Positions 24,719 through 33,423 are shown, counted from the first letter of the stretch. The stretch: 64,000 bases of DNA from CAZQBY01 sp964540655 (GCA_964540655.1 CAZINR010000001.1:11461-75460); one strand, 5' to 3'. Program-made: numbers and translations. Notes: generated by a model not told the origin, from the sequence alone.

Positions 24719-26422
24719 TCAGGAATGCTCCTGATGCGCGCGCACCTCGTCCCTCAGTTCTTTTAGAATCTCCCCGAGCTCCTCAACGTTCACAGAAAGC
24801 ATTCTTTCGTAACCCCCGTCTTTTGTATCGATAATTGTCGTCACCTTTCCATTACCTTCACCCACCCCTCCCAAGTCCCTTATGACCGAGTCAACTTCCT
24901 CTACGGACGGTCTGCTGCCCGTGCCCTTGTAAGACAGTAATTTTCCAATTCCGCGACGCACATCTCTTAGACTGGGCGACATTCTGACTCTCGCATTTGA
25001 AGGAGGATTCGCCCTCCTGCCCCTAGAACCCCTCAGTACCCTGTGGTGTTCCGAGAGCTTTTCCAGCAGGGTGTCAGCAGTCAGCATATCTCTCCTCAAT
25101 GGCGGAGACCCGCCTTTAACCGGGCGGCGCATGCCTCCCCAAAGAGTGACTTGACCCTCTGAAAAATAACTATCATACAACCTCTTCATGCCTCTGACGC
25201 CCACGCCGTGCTTTCGGGCTATATCCGTTAGACTCGCTGCCCCCCTCCTGACCTCCTGGAAGTCTCCCTCCAAATCGGTCTTCAAATAATCAAAATATTT
25301 TTTGACCTGCCCCTCGCTTAGCCCCGTCGTGCCGACATGCGATTTCTGGGACCATCTCCCCGAGGCCCTGCGCAGGATTTCTCTTCTTATCCGATGGCCA
25401 TGCCCCTCTCCACCCTCTATTATCTCTCTCTGACGATCGTTTATGAGGCCGGCCTCATGAAGGCACATGGCGGCGGCCTCGTGTCCGCTCACAGAATATT
25501 TTCGCTTATACCATCGTATAACTTTGTCGGGGAAATGCTTAGGCTGGACCTCCAAAGCTTTGCCCCCAGCCGCCTCTAAAGCCTTCTTAGCTTCTTCTGC
25601 TCTTCTCTCAGGCGTCCACCTGGTCGTATGCTGCCTAAGTTCGCCCCGGCTGAAAGGCTCCAGCATAGCTCTTCTTGCGTCTCTGCGGTCACCGTGTATG
25701 CCGCGCAGGGTCCTGAAATGTTGGGGTATCGCCCGTATGGACTCCACCCTCTTCAATATTCCCGGTCTGTTACTCCTAGGGACCCCTACCATCCCCATGG
25801 CCCCCTCCGGGTCGGTCCTGAGCAGCTCGGCAAATCTTTTTTCATTGCTTGCGGACCCGCGCTCCGGCCTGCCTATGAGTTTCCAGTAAAGGGCTCTAGC
25901 GTATCTCCGCTCAGCCTTTTCCAAATCCGCGACGCTCAATTCATGGGGGCCCCTGGCTTCTCCCCCCCATATATGCCGTGGCATGTAACCTCTGACTTCG
26001 GAGACTGCCCTAGTGTAATCTTTTAGTGCAGATCCAAGTTCCTTTTCATTGGGGGGCGTTGACACGTTCGGATTGAACACATGCTTCATTGCGCCCATCT
26101 GTCGCAGACGGTGGACTCTTTCACCCCATTCCTGGCCCAACGGCGGCCCCCCCTCGACCAACCGCACCCCCGCCACTTCACTAGGGCTTTCCCTGCCTGC
26201 GATAGATTCTTCCAGAGAAGACCTCAGATGTCTCTTCAGAGCTTCGGTCCTGTTTCTCAGAGTAGTTTCGGCCAGATGCCTCCCGAAGACCCTCCTGCCG
26301 AGCTCCAGCGTAGAAAGGTCTGGGCCGTGGTCTATAAGCAATTTGAGGGCACGTCGCCTGACTTCTACAGGGAAACTGGAATATTTTTTATATTCGCCCC
26401 CAGACCGCCGTCGCCTGGCCAT
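24719..26422 (-). CDS. Large Arg-rich orphan protein with helix-turn-helix-like segments
   Basis: 567 residues starting MARRRRSGGEYKKYSSFP. Strongly basic and mostly helical. VEVRRRALKLLIDHG then LSTLELGRRVFG near the N-terminus and LTDIARKHGVGVRGMKRLYD near residue 400 look like separate helix-turn-helix units; an acidic helical C-terminus follows (VNVEELGEILKELRDEV). DNA or RNA binding is the likely activity. I recognise no family and no catalytic motif. Codon use is less G/C-biased than that of the housekeeping neighbours. Convergent with aRF1 (8-nt gap). Confidence 0.6.
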   Translation of the reverse strand: MARRRRSGGEYKKYSSFPVEVRRRALKLLIDHGPDLSTLELGRRVFGRHLAETTLRNRTEALKRHLRSSLEESIAGRESPSEVAGVRLVEGGPPLGQEWGERVHRLRQMGAMKHVFNPNVSTPPNEKELGSALKDYTRAVSEVRGYMPRHIWGGEARGPHELSVADLEKAERRYARALYWKLIGRPERGSASNEKRFAELLRTDPEGAMGMVGVPRSNRPGILKRVESIRAIPQHFRTLRGIHGDRRDARRAMLEPFSRGELRQHTTRWTPERRAEEAKKALEAAGGKALEVQPKHFPDKVIRWYKRKYSVSGHEAAAMCLHEAGLINDRQREIIEGGEGHGHRIRREILRRASGRWSQKSHVGTTGLSEGQVKKYFDYLKTDLEGDFQEVRRGAASLTDIARKHGVGVRGMKRLYDSYFSEGQVTLWGGMRRPVKGGSPPLRRDMLTADTLLEKLSEHHRVLRGSRGRRANPPSNARVRMSPSLRDVRRGIGKLLSYKGTGSRPSVEEVDSVIRDLGGVGEGNGKVTTIIDTKDGGYERMLSVNVEELGEILKELRDEVRAHQEHS

Positions 26423-26462
26423 GTACTCTTAACGCCCCAAGGCAGAAAAAGGCTAATGGATG

Positions 26463-27719
26463 CTAGGAGAGCTCCCCGATTAACTCGCTCTTCCTGGACC
26501 CGACGATTTTTACGCTACAGGTCTTCCCCAGCAGATTCTTCCCCTCAACCAAAACCGGGCGGTAGAGCGAATTCCGTCCAACGAAGCACTCGCCCTTTTT
26601 GTCCGTGAAAGTTACATTACACGCCTTCCCGATCCAGTCTCTGTTCTTCTTTTTAACCATCTTGGAGAACAATTCTGCGACCTTCCTGCTGCGCGCGGCT
26701 ATTGTATCCCGGGGAAGCTGCTTCATCTCTCCCGCCTTCGTTTTCTTCCTCGGCCAGTATTTGGAAAGGTTCAAAAAGTCGGGGTGCGCGCGCTTCAGGA
26801 GCTGGACGGTTTCCTGGAAATCCCCTTCAGTCTCGGTCGGGAAGCCGACTATGATGTCCGTAGAGACGGTCAGCTCCATGGCCTCCCTGAACTTGGATAC
26901 AATTCGCAGGAAATCCTTTGTAGTGTAACATCGGTTCATGTCCTTCAGGACCTTGTCTGAACCGGATTGGACGGGGATGTGCAAGAACTTGAAAATCTTC
27001 TCGCTCTGGTAGATTTCAATCAAATCATCAAGGAAGCCTCGCATATGCGATGGATTCATCATACCTACCCTGACTCTGAAATCTCCCGGAATCTCAACTA
27101 CTGCGCCCAGCAGTTCGGCCAGATTAGTGCCTATGTCGAAGCCGTAGCATCCGTTGTCCTGAGAGGTCAGCCAGATCTCCTTTGCCCCATCTTTGACTGC
27201 CCGGCGAATTCCATCCAATAGCGCTTCAGGATTGTAGGAGACCAGATTGCCGCGCGCGAACTTGACCGCACAATAAGAGCAAGAGCCTAGGCAGCCCTCT
27301 GATAGTGGGATTATCTCGATGAACTCGTTGTATTTCACTCTCTTGGGAAAGACCTTTCCTGACTTGTGACCCTTCTTGCCTATCATGGTCTGCCCCAAAT
27401 AGTCCCTCACCACGCCCACGATGTCGAAGCTGTTTATGCCGAGCACCGCGAAATCCGGGAACCTTCGGGCCAGATGCGGGTACGCTTCCGGCATGCAGCC
27501 TGCGATGATGACTCCTTTGCCCGCCTCCTGCAAATCCTTCAGTTTACGCAGAATCTTGTTCTCGGTCGGTCCTTTGACTATACAAGTATTTACCACCAAT
27601 AAGTCAGGCTTTTCAGTCTCCAATTCGGGCTCGAATCCGGCCTTGGCTAGCAGAGTGGCCATCAGCTCAGAATCCGATCTGTTAACGGAGCACCCGTAGG
27701 TGAGGATGCCTATCTTCAT
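26463..27719 (-). CDS. tRNA t6A37 methylthiotransferase, e-MtaB/CDKAL1 type
   Basis: 418-residue radical-SAM enzyme that adds a methylthio group to t6A at position 37 of tRNA. The N-terminal UPF0004 domain carries three cluster cysteines (C10 in TYGCSVNRSDSE, C46 in VVNTCIVKGPTE, C75 in IIAGCMPEA), and the radical-SAM motif C143-x3-C147-x2-C150 lies in EGCLGSCSYC. A C-terminal TRAM domain (about 357-418) follows. The short form and sequence fit the archaeal/eukaryotic e-MtaB branch. ATG overlaps the FKBP stop by one base, so both are probably one transcript. Confidence 0.93.
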   Translation of the reverse strand: MKIGILTYGCSVNRSDSELMATLLAKAGFEPELETEKPDLLVVNTCIVKGPTENKILRKLKDLQEAGKGVIIAGCMPEAYPHLARRFPDFAVLGINSFDIVGVVRDYLGQTMIGKKGHKSGKVFPKRVKYNEFIEIIPLSEGCLGSCSYCAVKFARGNLVSYNPEALLDGIRRAVKDGAKEIWLTSQDNGCYGFDIGTNLAELLGAVVEIPGDFRVRVGMMNPSHMRGFLDDLIEIYQSEKIFKFLHIPVQSGSDKVLKDMNRCYTTKDFLRIVSKFREAMELTVSTDIIVGFPTETEGDFQETVQLLKRAHPDFLNLSKYWPRKKTKAGEMKQLPRDTIAARSRKVAELFSKMVKKKNRDWIGKACNVTFTDKKGECFVGRNSLYRPVLVEGKNLLGKTCSVKIVGSRKSELIGELS

Positions 27720-28453
27720 CAGGATTTCTTCTTGGAGGTCTTGGGTTTCTTTTTTGCTTTCTTTTCGGTCTTCTTATCTTCCTCTTTTTTCCCGGGCTCT
27801 TCGTACTCGACCTCTTTGACGTCCAGGTACTTCTCGGCGTCCGCCTTGAACACCGCCTTCATGACTGGGTAATACTTGTCCTTCGACGTCTCCTCTGGGA
27901 TCTTGACGATGAGCTTCTTCTCGCCCTTCTTTCCGGAGGTTTTGAACTCCAGGGAGTCATCGCGGAAATCGCGCTCCAGGAGGAATCCTATCTTATCCCT
28001 CTCGGTCTTCGCCTGCGCTTCCACCTTCAGCTCGTACTCGACCTCCTTGCCGGCCAGCGGGTGGTTGAAATCCACTCTCACCCTGCCGCTCGAGACCGAC
28101 TGTATCTTGGCTGGCCTGCCCTCGATTTGGAGCACCATGCCCGGGAACGGGCTGACGTTCTGCTTTTTGAAGTCTCGCATCGGGACCAGCTTTATGAGCT
28201 TGAAGCTCCTCTCTCCGAAGGCGTCTTTGGCCTCTAACTCAAGCTTCTTCTTCTCGCCGACCTTGAGCTTCTCCAATCCTTTGTCCAGGCCTGGGAGGAC
28301 CATGCCCTCGCCGACTATGACAACGGCCGGCTCGTACTGCCGCTTCTCGTCGTAGGCGTCCTCTTTCTTCGCGGTCTTCTCGTCCGTCGTCTCTATGAGC
28401 TCCCCGTCCACCCGTCCGGTGTAGGAGACCTTGACGAAATCGCCTTTTTTCAT
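27719..28453 (-). CDS. FKBP-type peptidyl-prolyl isomerase (SlyD-like)
   Basis: 244 residues. FKBP domain with flap insertion: FVKVSYTGRVDGELIETT, VVIVGEGMVLPGLDKGLEKL, VGEKKKLELEAKDAFGERS, then the IF-like domain and VRVDFNHPLAGKEVEYELKV. This order matches archaeal long-type FKBP/SlyD chaperone-isomerases. A C-terminal domain of about 70 residues and a Lys-rich tail (roughly the last 25 residues) follow. Acts in protein folding. Its stop shares a base with the MtaB start. Confidence 0.93.
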   Translation of the reverse strand: MKKGDFVKVSYTGRVDGELIETTDEKTAKKEDAYDEKRQYEPAVVIVGEGMVLPGLDKGLEKLKVGEKKKLELEAKDAFGERSFKLIKLVPMRDFKKQNVSPFPGMVLQIEGRPAKIQSVSSGRVRVDFNHPLAGKEVEYELKVEAQAKTERDKIGFLLERDFRDDSLEFKTSGKKGEKKLIVKIPEETSKDKYYPVMKAVFKADAEKYLDVKEVEYEEPGKKEEDKKTEKKAKKKPKTSKKKS

Positions 28454-28495
28454 TGTTAGATGATGCGCAGTATTCGAAGATGGGCATATAAAAAA

Positions 28496-28969
28496 TCAGA
28501 ATTTTACAAAACGTGATTCCTTCGTATCTTTCTTAGTGTGCTCTGGATCAAAAACATGATTATCTATGCAAATGTAAACTCCTGGATTCAGACTCTTAAC
28601 CTTTGATATTGAATATCTCAAATTCTTAGGAGCATCGGAATTTTCATTCACGAGTGGCTGGAAAGAGCCTGTAAGTACGGCAGTCTTATCAGAACCGAGT
28701 CGCTGTTTTAGAAAACTTCCCGTCTTCGCTATCGTGTACGTGCCGTGTGTTATTATGACTTCGTCGTGTTCAGACTCTTCGATAATCTTCAGGATTTTAT
28801 CCAAATCGTGTTGGGTAATATTCCTACTATCCTTCATACAGACAATTTTGAAATCAGCATCTATGTCCTCTTCCTTAATGAAATTTGGTATATTAGATTC
28901 TTTGCCACATACTAATCCATTACATGAATCTATGGTTCCGCCCGTAATTATAAACAGAATTCTACCCAT
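28496..28969 (-). CDS. Short asparaginase-like domain protein
   Basis: 157 residues corresponding only to the N-terminal domain of L-asparaginase/GatD-like enzymes (full enzymes are about 320 or more). Two catalytic-threonine-type motifs are visible: ITGGTIDS at residues 8-15 and THGTYTIAKTG in the middle. Short members occur sporadically in prokaryotes with unknown role. The gene begins directly after the stop of the upstream aminotransferase. It is markedly AT-richer than both flanking genes, suggesting recent transfer. Activity as an amidase is uncertain. Confidence 0.75.
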   Translation of the reverse strand: MGRILFIITGGTIDSCNGLVCGKESNIPNFIKEEDIDADFKIVCMKDSRNITQHDLDKILKIIEESEHDEVIITHGTYTIAKTGSFLKQRLGSDKTAVLTGSFQPLVNENSDAPKNLRYSISKVKSLNPGVYICIDNHVFDPEHTKKDTKESRFVKF

Positions 28970-30046
28970 CTAGAAGTCCAATAGGATTCCCTCCATGACC
29001 TCGAGCATCTCTTCGGCATCGCCCATGTGGACGTTGCCCATGTTTCCGACGCGGAAGCTCTCCTCCTTGAGCTTTCCGTAGCCCGAGCCGACGATGTAGC
29101 CCTTGGCCTTCATCTTCGCCAGGAGCTCCTTGGCGTTGATGCCCTTCTCCCCGGTGCTTATGCAGCTGAGGGTCTGTGACGCGTAATCCTGGTCGGGGAA
29201 CAGCTCGAAGCCCATGTCCTCGACGCACCGCTTCTTGACGAAGTCGGAGACCTTCTTGTGCCGGGCCCAGACGCTCTCCAGGCCCTCATCAAAAATCAGG
29301 TCCAACGCCTTCGACAAGCCGAATATTTGCGGCATCGGCGGCGTTGCCGGAGTGTTGTTCTTGAGATGGTACTTCTCCAGAAGCTTCATATCGAAGTAGT
29401 AGCCCTTGTTCTCCGCTTTTTCGGAGCGCTCCAATGCTCGCCCGCTTATGGACGCGCAGGCCAGACCCGGCGGGACCGCCAGGCACTTCTGGACCGAGAA
29501 CAGGCATACGTCGATGCCCCATTTATCCACATACAGTGGGGCCCCTGCGACCGATGAAACGACATCCACCATGCTGACAACATCATGGTCTTTGCAGACC
29601 TTGGCCAGCTCCTCCAGAGGATTCATGATTCCGGTAGAAGTCTCGTTGTGGACTATTGACACCGAATCGGCGTCGCTCTTCGAGAGCGCGGCGTCCAGCT
29701 CCTCCGGCAGGATGGCTTGCCCCATCGGCTTTTCCAGGACCTCCACAGCCTTCCCGTTGGCCTCTATGACCTGCCCGAAGCGTTTGGAGAAGGCGCCGTT
29801 CACGCAGATGAGCGCCTTTTTCTCGACCACGTTGCGTGCGCAGGACTCCCAGACGCCTGTCGCTGATGAGGGGTATATGAAAGTAGGATTCTCCGTCTGG
29901 AGGAGCTTCTGCACCTTCGGTGTCAGGCCGCTGTGCAGGTCCACGTATTCCGAGCTGCGGTGGCTGAACATCTGCTTGCCCATCTCCTCGCGCACCTCGT
30001 CTCTCACATACACCGGTCCGACAGTGAAAAGCTTGGGGAAGTCCAT
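28970..30046 (-). CDS. Class V aminotransferase (alanine-glyoxylate / serine-pyruvate type)
   Basis: 358-residue fold-type I PLP enzyme of the AGXT/PucG-like group. The N-terminus LFTVGPVYVRDEVREEM, the IYPSSATGVWESC stretch, VHNETSTGIMNPLEEL, VDVVSSVAGAPLYVDKWGID and the PLP lysine in FSVQKCLAVPPGLA are characteristic. The amino donor and acceptor (alanine, serine, glyoxylate or phosphoserine-like) cannot be fixed from the sequence. The mini-asparaginase gene follows with no gap. Confidence 0.88.
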   Translation of the reverse strand: MDFPKLFTVGPVYVRDEVREEMGKQMFSHRSSEYVDLHSGLTPKVQKLLQTENPTFIYPSSATGVWESCARNVVEKKALICVNGAFSKRFGQVIEANGKAVEVLEKPMGQAILPEELDAALSKSDADSVSIVHNETSTGIMNPLEELAKVCKDHDVVSMVDVVSSVAGAPLYVDKWGIDVCLFSVQKCLAVPPGLACASISGRALERSEKAENKGYYFDMKLLEKYHLKNNTPATPPMPQIFGLSKALDLIFDEGLESVWARHKKVSDFVKKRCVEDMGFELFPDQDYASQTLSCISTGEKGINAKELLAKMKAKGYIVGSGYGKLKEESFRVGNMGNVHMGDAEEMLEVMEGILLDF

Positions 30047-30133
30047 CTTTAGAAATCGGTTAATTAGAAAGAGCCGGGATAAAAAGCGGCCCTATAAGAT
30101 TAACTTTTTAACTCTTATCCCTATAACCATCCT

Positions 30134-30469
30134 ATGCCGCATATGCGTGGAGGGACGCACAAGTCTCAGAAAAGGACGGCTCAGCAGGTCTTCGCCCGAC
30201 GCCGGGGCCTGATTGAGAAGAGGCTCGCGGGTCGAGAGAAGCATAGGGACAGGGCCCTGCAGACACTCGATTTATTCTGGAAGCGGCATGGCTCAGGCAT
30301 TGCGAATGAGGCTGCCAAACTGCTGGCCAACGCTTCGACTCACTCCCCTAGCGTTCTTCCGAGGGTGTTGGACGAGATAAAGGGGGCGAGCAATGGAGGG
30401 TCGGCAGAATTGCAGTCTCTGCTGTGGCATCTGAATCGTAGGTATGGCGAAGTCAGGAAAAGGCGCTAG
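30134..30469 (+). CDS. Small Arg/Lys-rich orphan protein
   Basis: 111 residues, start ATG 30134 with T-rich promoter-like sequence 15-30 bp upstream. The first 40 residues are very basic (GGTHKSQKRTAQQVFARRRG), followed by two or three helices and a basic end (RRYGEVRKRR). No family recognised. It overlaps the end of convergent purM by 4 nt. Likely nucleic-acid binding by charge. It shares its style with other orphans in the window. Confidence 0.5.
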   Translation: MPHMRGGTHKSQKRTAQQVFARRRGLIEKRLAGREKHRDRALQTLDLFWKRHGSGIANEAAKLLANASTHSPSVLPRVLDEIKGASNGGSAELQSLLWHLNRRYGEVRKRR

Positions 30470-31404
30470 AACCTCAGTTTCTTGCGGGGGACGCTCACAT
30501 CTTCCCCCTTGACTATTCTGCCGACGACTTTTGCTTTTGATTCCAAGTTGCTTACTATTCCGCCCACGGCCCCCGGCTCGCAGACTATTGCGAAGCCCAT
30601 CCCCATGTTGAACGTCCTGTACATCTCCCGGTCGGAGACCTTGCCCTGCTTTTTAATCTCCGCGAAGACCTCCTGCGGTTCTAGCGGGTCTGTGATTTCC
30701 GCGCCCAGACCCCTGGGAAGGATGCGCTTGAGCTTCTTCAGCCCGCCGCCGGTTATGTGTGACAGGCCATGTACTCTCGGCGTTAGGACGGAGAGAACCT
30801 CCTTGACATAAATCCTGGTCGGCGTCAATAGCTCCTTGCCCCACGAGTCCAAATCCAGGACCTTGCGCGCAAGGGTGAGACCATTCGAGTGGATGCCGCT
30901 GGACTCGAGACCGATTATCGCGTCGCCCTCCTTGATGTCTTCACCAGTTATGATTTCGTCTTTCTTCACGGCACCCAAGCAGGTGCCGGCCAGGTCAAAG
31001 CCGTTGATGACATCTGGCAGAGTCGCGGTCTCACCGCTAATGACTTCGCAGCCCGCTTGTTTAGCTCCCTCGGCCACCCCCTTCATAATCTCGGAGATCT
31101 GCTTTGACTCGACCTTCTCTACCGCCAGATAATCAACGAGCGCGATGGGCTTGGCGCCGATGGCTATAGCGTCATTAACCACCATCCCAATCATATCGAT
31201 TCCGACGGTGTCGTACTTTTTCAAATGCTCGGCAACAAGAATCTTACTGCCAACCCCATCAGTGCAAAGAGCGAGATAGTAATCGCCGAACTCTACAACC
31301 CCCGCAAAGTGCCCAGATAGTTTAGTCGGCAATATCGAGAGAATATTCTTGATGGCTTCATCCTCCGCCTCAATATCAACTCCCGACTCTTTATAATCAA
31401 CCAT
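30466..31404 (-). CDS. purM: Phosphoribosylaminoimidazole (AIR) synthetase
   Basis: 312-residue ATP-dependent cyclo-ligase for the fifth step of purine synthesis. Core segments: LCTDGVGSKILVAEH, GIDMIGMVVNDAIAIGAKPI, EVISGETATLPDV, GLESSGIHSNGLTLARK, LSHITGGGLKKLKRILP and TFNMGMGFAIV. Slightly shorter than bacterial PurM (about 345). It lies apart from the purB-S-Q-L operon, and a TATA-like element (CTAAATAG) lies upstream on the minus strand. Confidence 0.96.
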   Translation of the reverse strand: MVDYKESGVDIEAEDEAIKNILSILPTKLSGHFAGVVEFGDYYLALCTDGVGSKILVAEHLKKYDTVGIDMIGMVVNDAIAIGAKPIALVDYLAVEKVESKQISEIMKGVAEGAKQAGCEVISGETATLPDVINGFDLAGTCLGAVKKDEIITGEDIKEGDAIIGLESSGIHSNGLTLARKVLDLDSWGKELLTPTRIYVKEVLSVLTPRVHGLSHITGGGLKKLKRILPRGLGAEITDPLEPQEVFAEIKKQGKVSDREMYRTFNMGMGFAIVCEPGAVGGIVSNLESKAKVVGRIVKGEDVSVPRKKLRF

Positions 31405-31731
31405 TATAGAAATCTATTTAGAGTCATTAACAATTAAAAGGTCGGGCCCCTGACCGAAAGAACCTTGACCCAAGTAGCATTTTCAGGGCTCTTTGCTCCC
31501 CCTCTTAAGGCTTTTTAGCCTCGCGTGAGTCCCTTGGGCTTCCTGAACAAGACTCTGCGTGCTTCTTCGGCTTCTCTATACTACTTTCCCTTTCCCCCAA
31601 CCATAATTCTATCCGATTGGCTTAGATGGGATGGGAAGTTAAGTCGCCTCTTGTCTCGAATTCATATTTGAGAGCGCTAAATCTAGCTAGTAATGCTTTT
31701 CCTAAAACCGGTATGCGAGGAGGCTCCAGAC
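31405..31731. pseudogene. Gene-less stretch with a possible decayed paralogue of the orphan at 31732
   Basis: No intact ORF of note. On the minus strand, within 31495-31560, a reading frame gives a piece like EEARRVLFRKPKGLTRG before a stop, which resembles the EEQEILFRQAQSTHAKLGGL region of the neighbouring gene at 31732-32034; DNA similarity is also visible between roughly 31507-31560 and 31951-32010. This suggests a degraded tandem copy. The purM promoter occupies about 31405-31440. Weak call. Confidence 0.3.
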
Positions 31732-32034
31732 CTATTGCGCGTTAAGCTTCTTCCACTCCGAAACCACAAGCTCCTTGAACATCTCCCTGAGCTCTTCTAC
31801 TGACATGTCTCTCAGAGACCTGGCAGACTGGCTTTTCAGGCTCACTTTCTGCCCGCCTTTAGTGGAGAAACTCGCCCTTGACCGGAAGAAACTCGAATTC
31901 GAGAGTAGGGTCAGCGCCTCTCTGGTCTGCCCTGTTCTGAGCCCTCCGAGCTTTGCATGCGTGCTCTGGGCTTGCCTGAATAAGATCTCCTGCTCTTCAC
32001 GTGTGTCCGCTGCGTCCTGGTCTTTCGAAGGCAT
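31732..32034 (-). CDS. Small orphan protein
   Basis: 100 residues from the ATG at 32034 (a GTG at 32076 would add 14). The first half holds EEQEILFRQAQSTHAKLGG, the middle is Ser/Arg/Lys-rich, and the end is a charged helix (SVEELREMFKELVVSEWKKL). No family recognised. A TATA-like CAATATAT lies about 50 bp upstream of the ATG. Divergent from the cold-shock gene. Confidence 0.45.
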   Translation of the reverse strand: MPSKDQDAADTREEQEILFRQAQSTHAKLGGLRTGQTREALTLLSNSSFFRSRASFSTKGGQKVSLKSQSARSLRDMSVEELREMFKELVVSEWKKLNAQ

Positions 32035-32155
32035 AATGAATAGTCTTGGTTCTAAGGGCTGTTGTATAGTCCCCACATATATTGAAGGTCTGCACTCTTA
32101 AATGCGCCGCGACCCCTCAAGATTGGTTTTTAAACATCTACTGACTAAACCAACG

Positions 32156-32173
32156 CAAGACCTTCGCGTCTTG
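32156..32173 (+). promoter_or_regulatory. Hairpin in the cold-shock gene leader
   Basis: CAAGAC (32156-32161) and GTCTTG (32168-32173) form a perfect 6-bp stem with a 6-base loop, ending 12 bases before the ATG at 32186. A TTTTTAAA element around 32127-32134 would place the transcript start near this hairpin. A temperature-sensitive 5' structure is conceivable but untested. Confidence 0.35.
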
Positions 32174-32185
32174 TTAAGTTGAAAA

Positions 32186-32377
32186 ATGGAAGGAAAAGTA
32201 AAGTGGTTCAACGAAAGGAAGGGCTACGGTTTCATTGAAGGCGAGGATGGCAACGACTACTTCGTCCACTATACCGCTGTGGAGAGCGGCGGTTACCTCA
32301 ATGACGGCGACGCTGTTTCTTTCGAGCCTACAGATGGCGACCGAGGAAAAAAGGCTGAGAAAGTCAAAAAGGCATAA
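32186..32377 (+). CDS. Cold-shock domain protein
   Basis: 63-residue single cold-shock domain. RNP-1 (KGYGFI) and RNP-2 (YFVHY) motifs for single-stranded nucleic acid binding are intact within MEGKVKWFNERKGYGFIEG. CspA-type proteins act as RNA chaperones; they are common in bacteria and patchy in archaea, so transfer is possible. A stem-loop with a T-rich tract follows at 32405-32436. Confidence 0.93.
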   Translation: MEGKVKWFNERKGYGFIEGEDGNDYFVHYTAVESGGYLNDGDAVSFEPTDGDRGKKAEKVKKA

Positions 32378-32404
32378 GCAATAGGTTAGCGCTTATTCTT
32401 ATCA

Positions 32405-32436
32405 GGTCCGAAACGGACCGGAATTCATTTCTTTTT
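32405..32436 (+). terminator. Stem-loop followed by T-rich tract after the cold-shock gene
   Basis: GGTCCG (32405-32410), AAA loop, CGGACC (32414-32419), then a T-rich run to about 32436. The shape is that of a bacterial-type terminator 28 bases after the cspA-like stop. Archaea usually terminate at T-runs without a stem, so the stem may be incidental or a relic of a transferred gene. Confidence 0.45.
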
Positions 32437-32469
32437 ACGCTTATTTTCTCCCTCCCGCAAAATACTAAG

Positions 32470-33417
32470 ATGGATGTCAAACTCTTTGTCATTCTGATAA
32501 TCGTCATGTTGATAGCAGCTCTTGCTCTCGTGCTTCTCAGCCCGGTACCTGGGGGCGGGGGATGTGCGGAAGATGGGGACTGCCCCCCGGGTTTCATATG
32601 TCAGCAGGAGACCTTCTGCAGCCAGGACGAACCGGAGAACTGCTTTGAAATGAACAGGTGCCGCCAGGCGCCGGAGTCAGATGGGGCTGTTTGCGGAAAC
32701 CTGATTTGCGAGCAGGAAGAGCTGCAAACTTGCTCAGAAGATTGCATAGAGCCGGCGAACAAGATAGCCGGCACACCGTGTGTGGGTAACGAGCAGTTCG
32801 TCGATGTAGGGTTCGGGGGCTGGCGGACCTGCACCACAGACCCAGAGCAAAGGGGTGTCATGTGCAAAGAGGCGGGGGATGCGGCATCAGATTATGGACT
32901 GCCCTCCGATTCCCCAAGCGGGTGGTGGTGCGTTGTAGAGGAAGCGCCCTGTGCCGCGCCCTTCTGCTGGGGGACATTCGGAGACTATTCTAGCGAAGCC
33001 GACTCCACAACAGTATATGAATGCAATTCTCCGGGCGGGTGCATCAGGACCAAGCCCACTCCCTCTCTCTGTGAGAACGGCGTTTGTGAAGCGGGTGAAG
33101 AGACATCCTGCCCCCAGGACTGCAGAGAGCCGTATCCTGGTCCGCCCGAACTCTCGTGCGATGAAATAGATGGGGAGATGGAACGGGTGATGACGTGCCA
33201 ACAGGACTCGGACTGTGTTTTCAGCGAGGACATAACTGGATGTGGGTTCCCATGCGGAATGGCCCACAACAAGGGCTACGGCGCGGGAGAGATCCAGGCG
33301 CTCATAAGCCAGTGGGACAATTGCCACGAGTGGCCGTGCCCCGCTTATGGCTGCCCGACGGATGCCACGGCCAATGCCGTATGTGAGAACGGCGCTTGCG
33401 CGGAGGTGACGACATAG
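32470..33417 (+). CDS. Membrane-anchored Cys-rich extracellular protein
   Basis: 315 residues. An N-terminal hydrophobic helix (about 5-28, LFVILIIVMLIAALALVLLS) precedes a cysteine-rich exported region. Two copies of a short module are visible: CGNLICEQEELQTCSEDC and CENGVCEAGEETSCPQDC, a motif often seen in surface proteins of DPANN archaea. Many cysteine pairs imply disulfide bonding outside the cell. No enzymatic motif seen. The nuclease gene at 33424 follows by 6 nt. Confidence 0.65.
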   Translation: MDVKLFVILIIVMLIAALALVLLSPVPGGGGCAEDGDCPPGFICQQETFCSQDEPENCFEMNRCRQAPESDGAVCGNLICEQEELQTCSEDCIEPANKIAGTPCVGNEQFVDVGFGGWRTCTTDPEQRGVMCKEAGDAASDYGLPSDSPSGWWCVVEEAPCAAPFCWGTFGDYSSEADSTTVYECNSPGGCIRTKPTPSLCENGVCEAGEETSCPQDCREPYPGPPELSCDEIDGEMERVMTCQQDSDCVFSEDITGCGFPCGMAHNKGYGAGEIQALISQWDNCHEWPCPAYGCPTDATANAVCENGACAEVTT

Positions 33418-33423
33418 ATTAAA

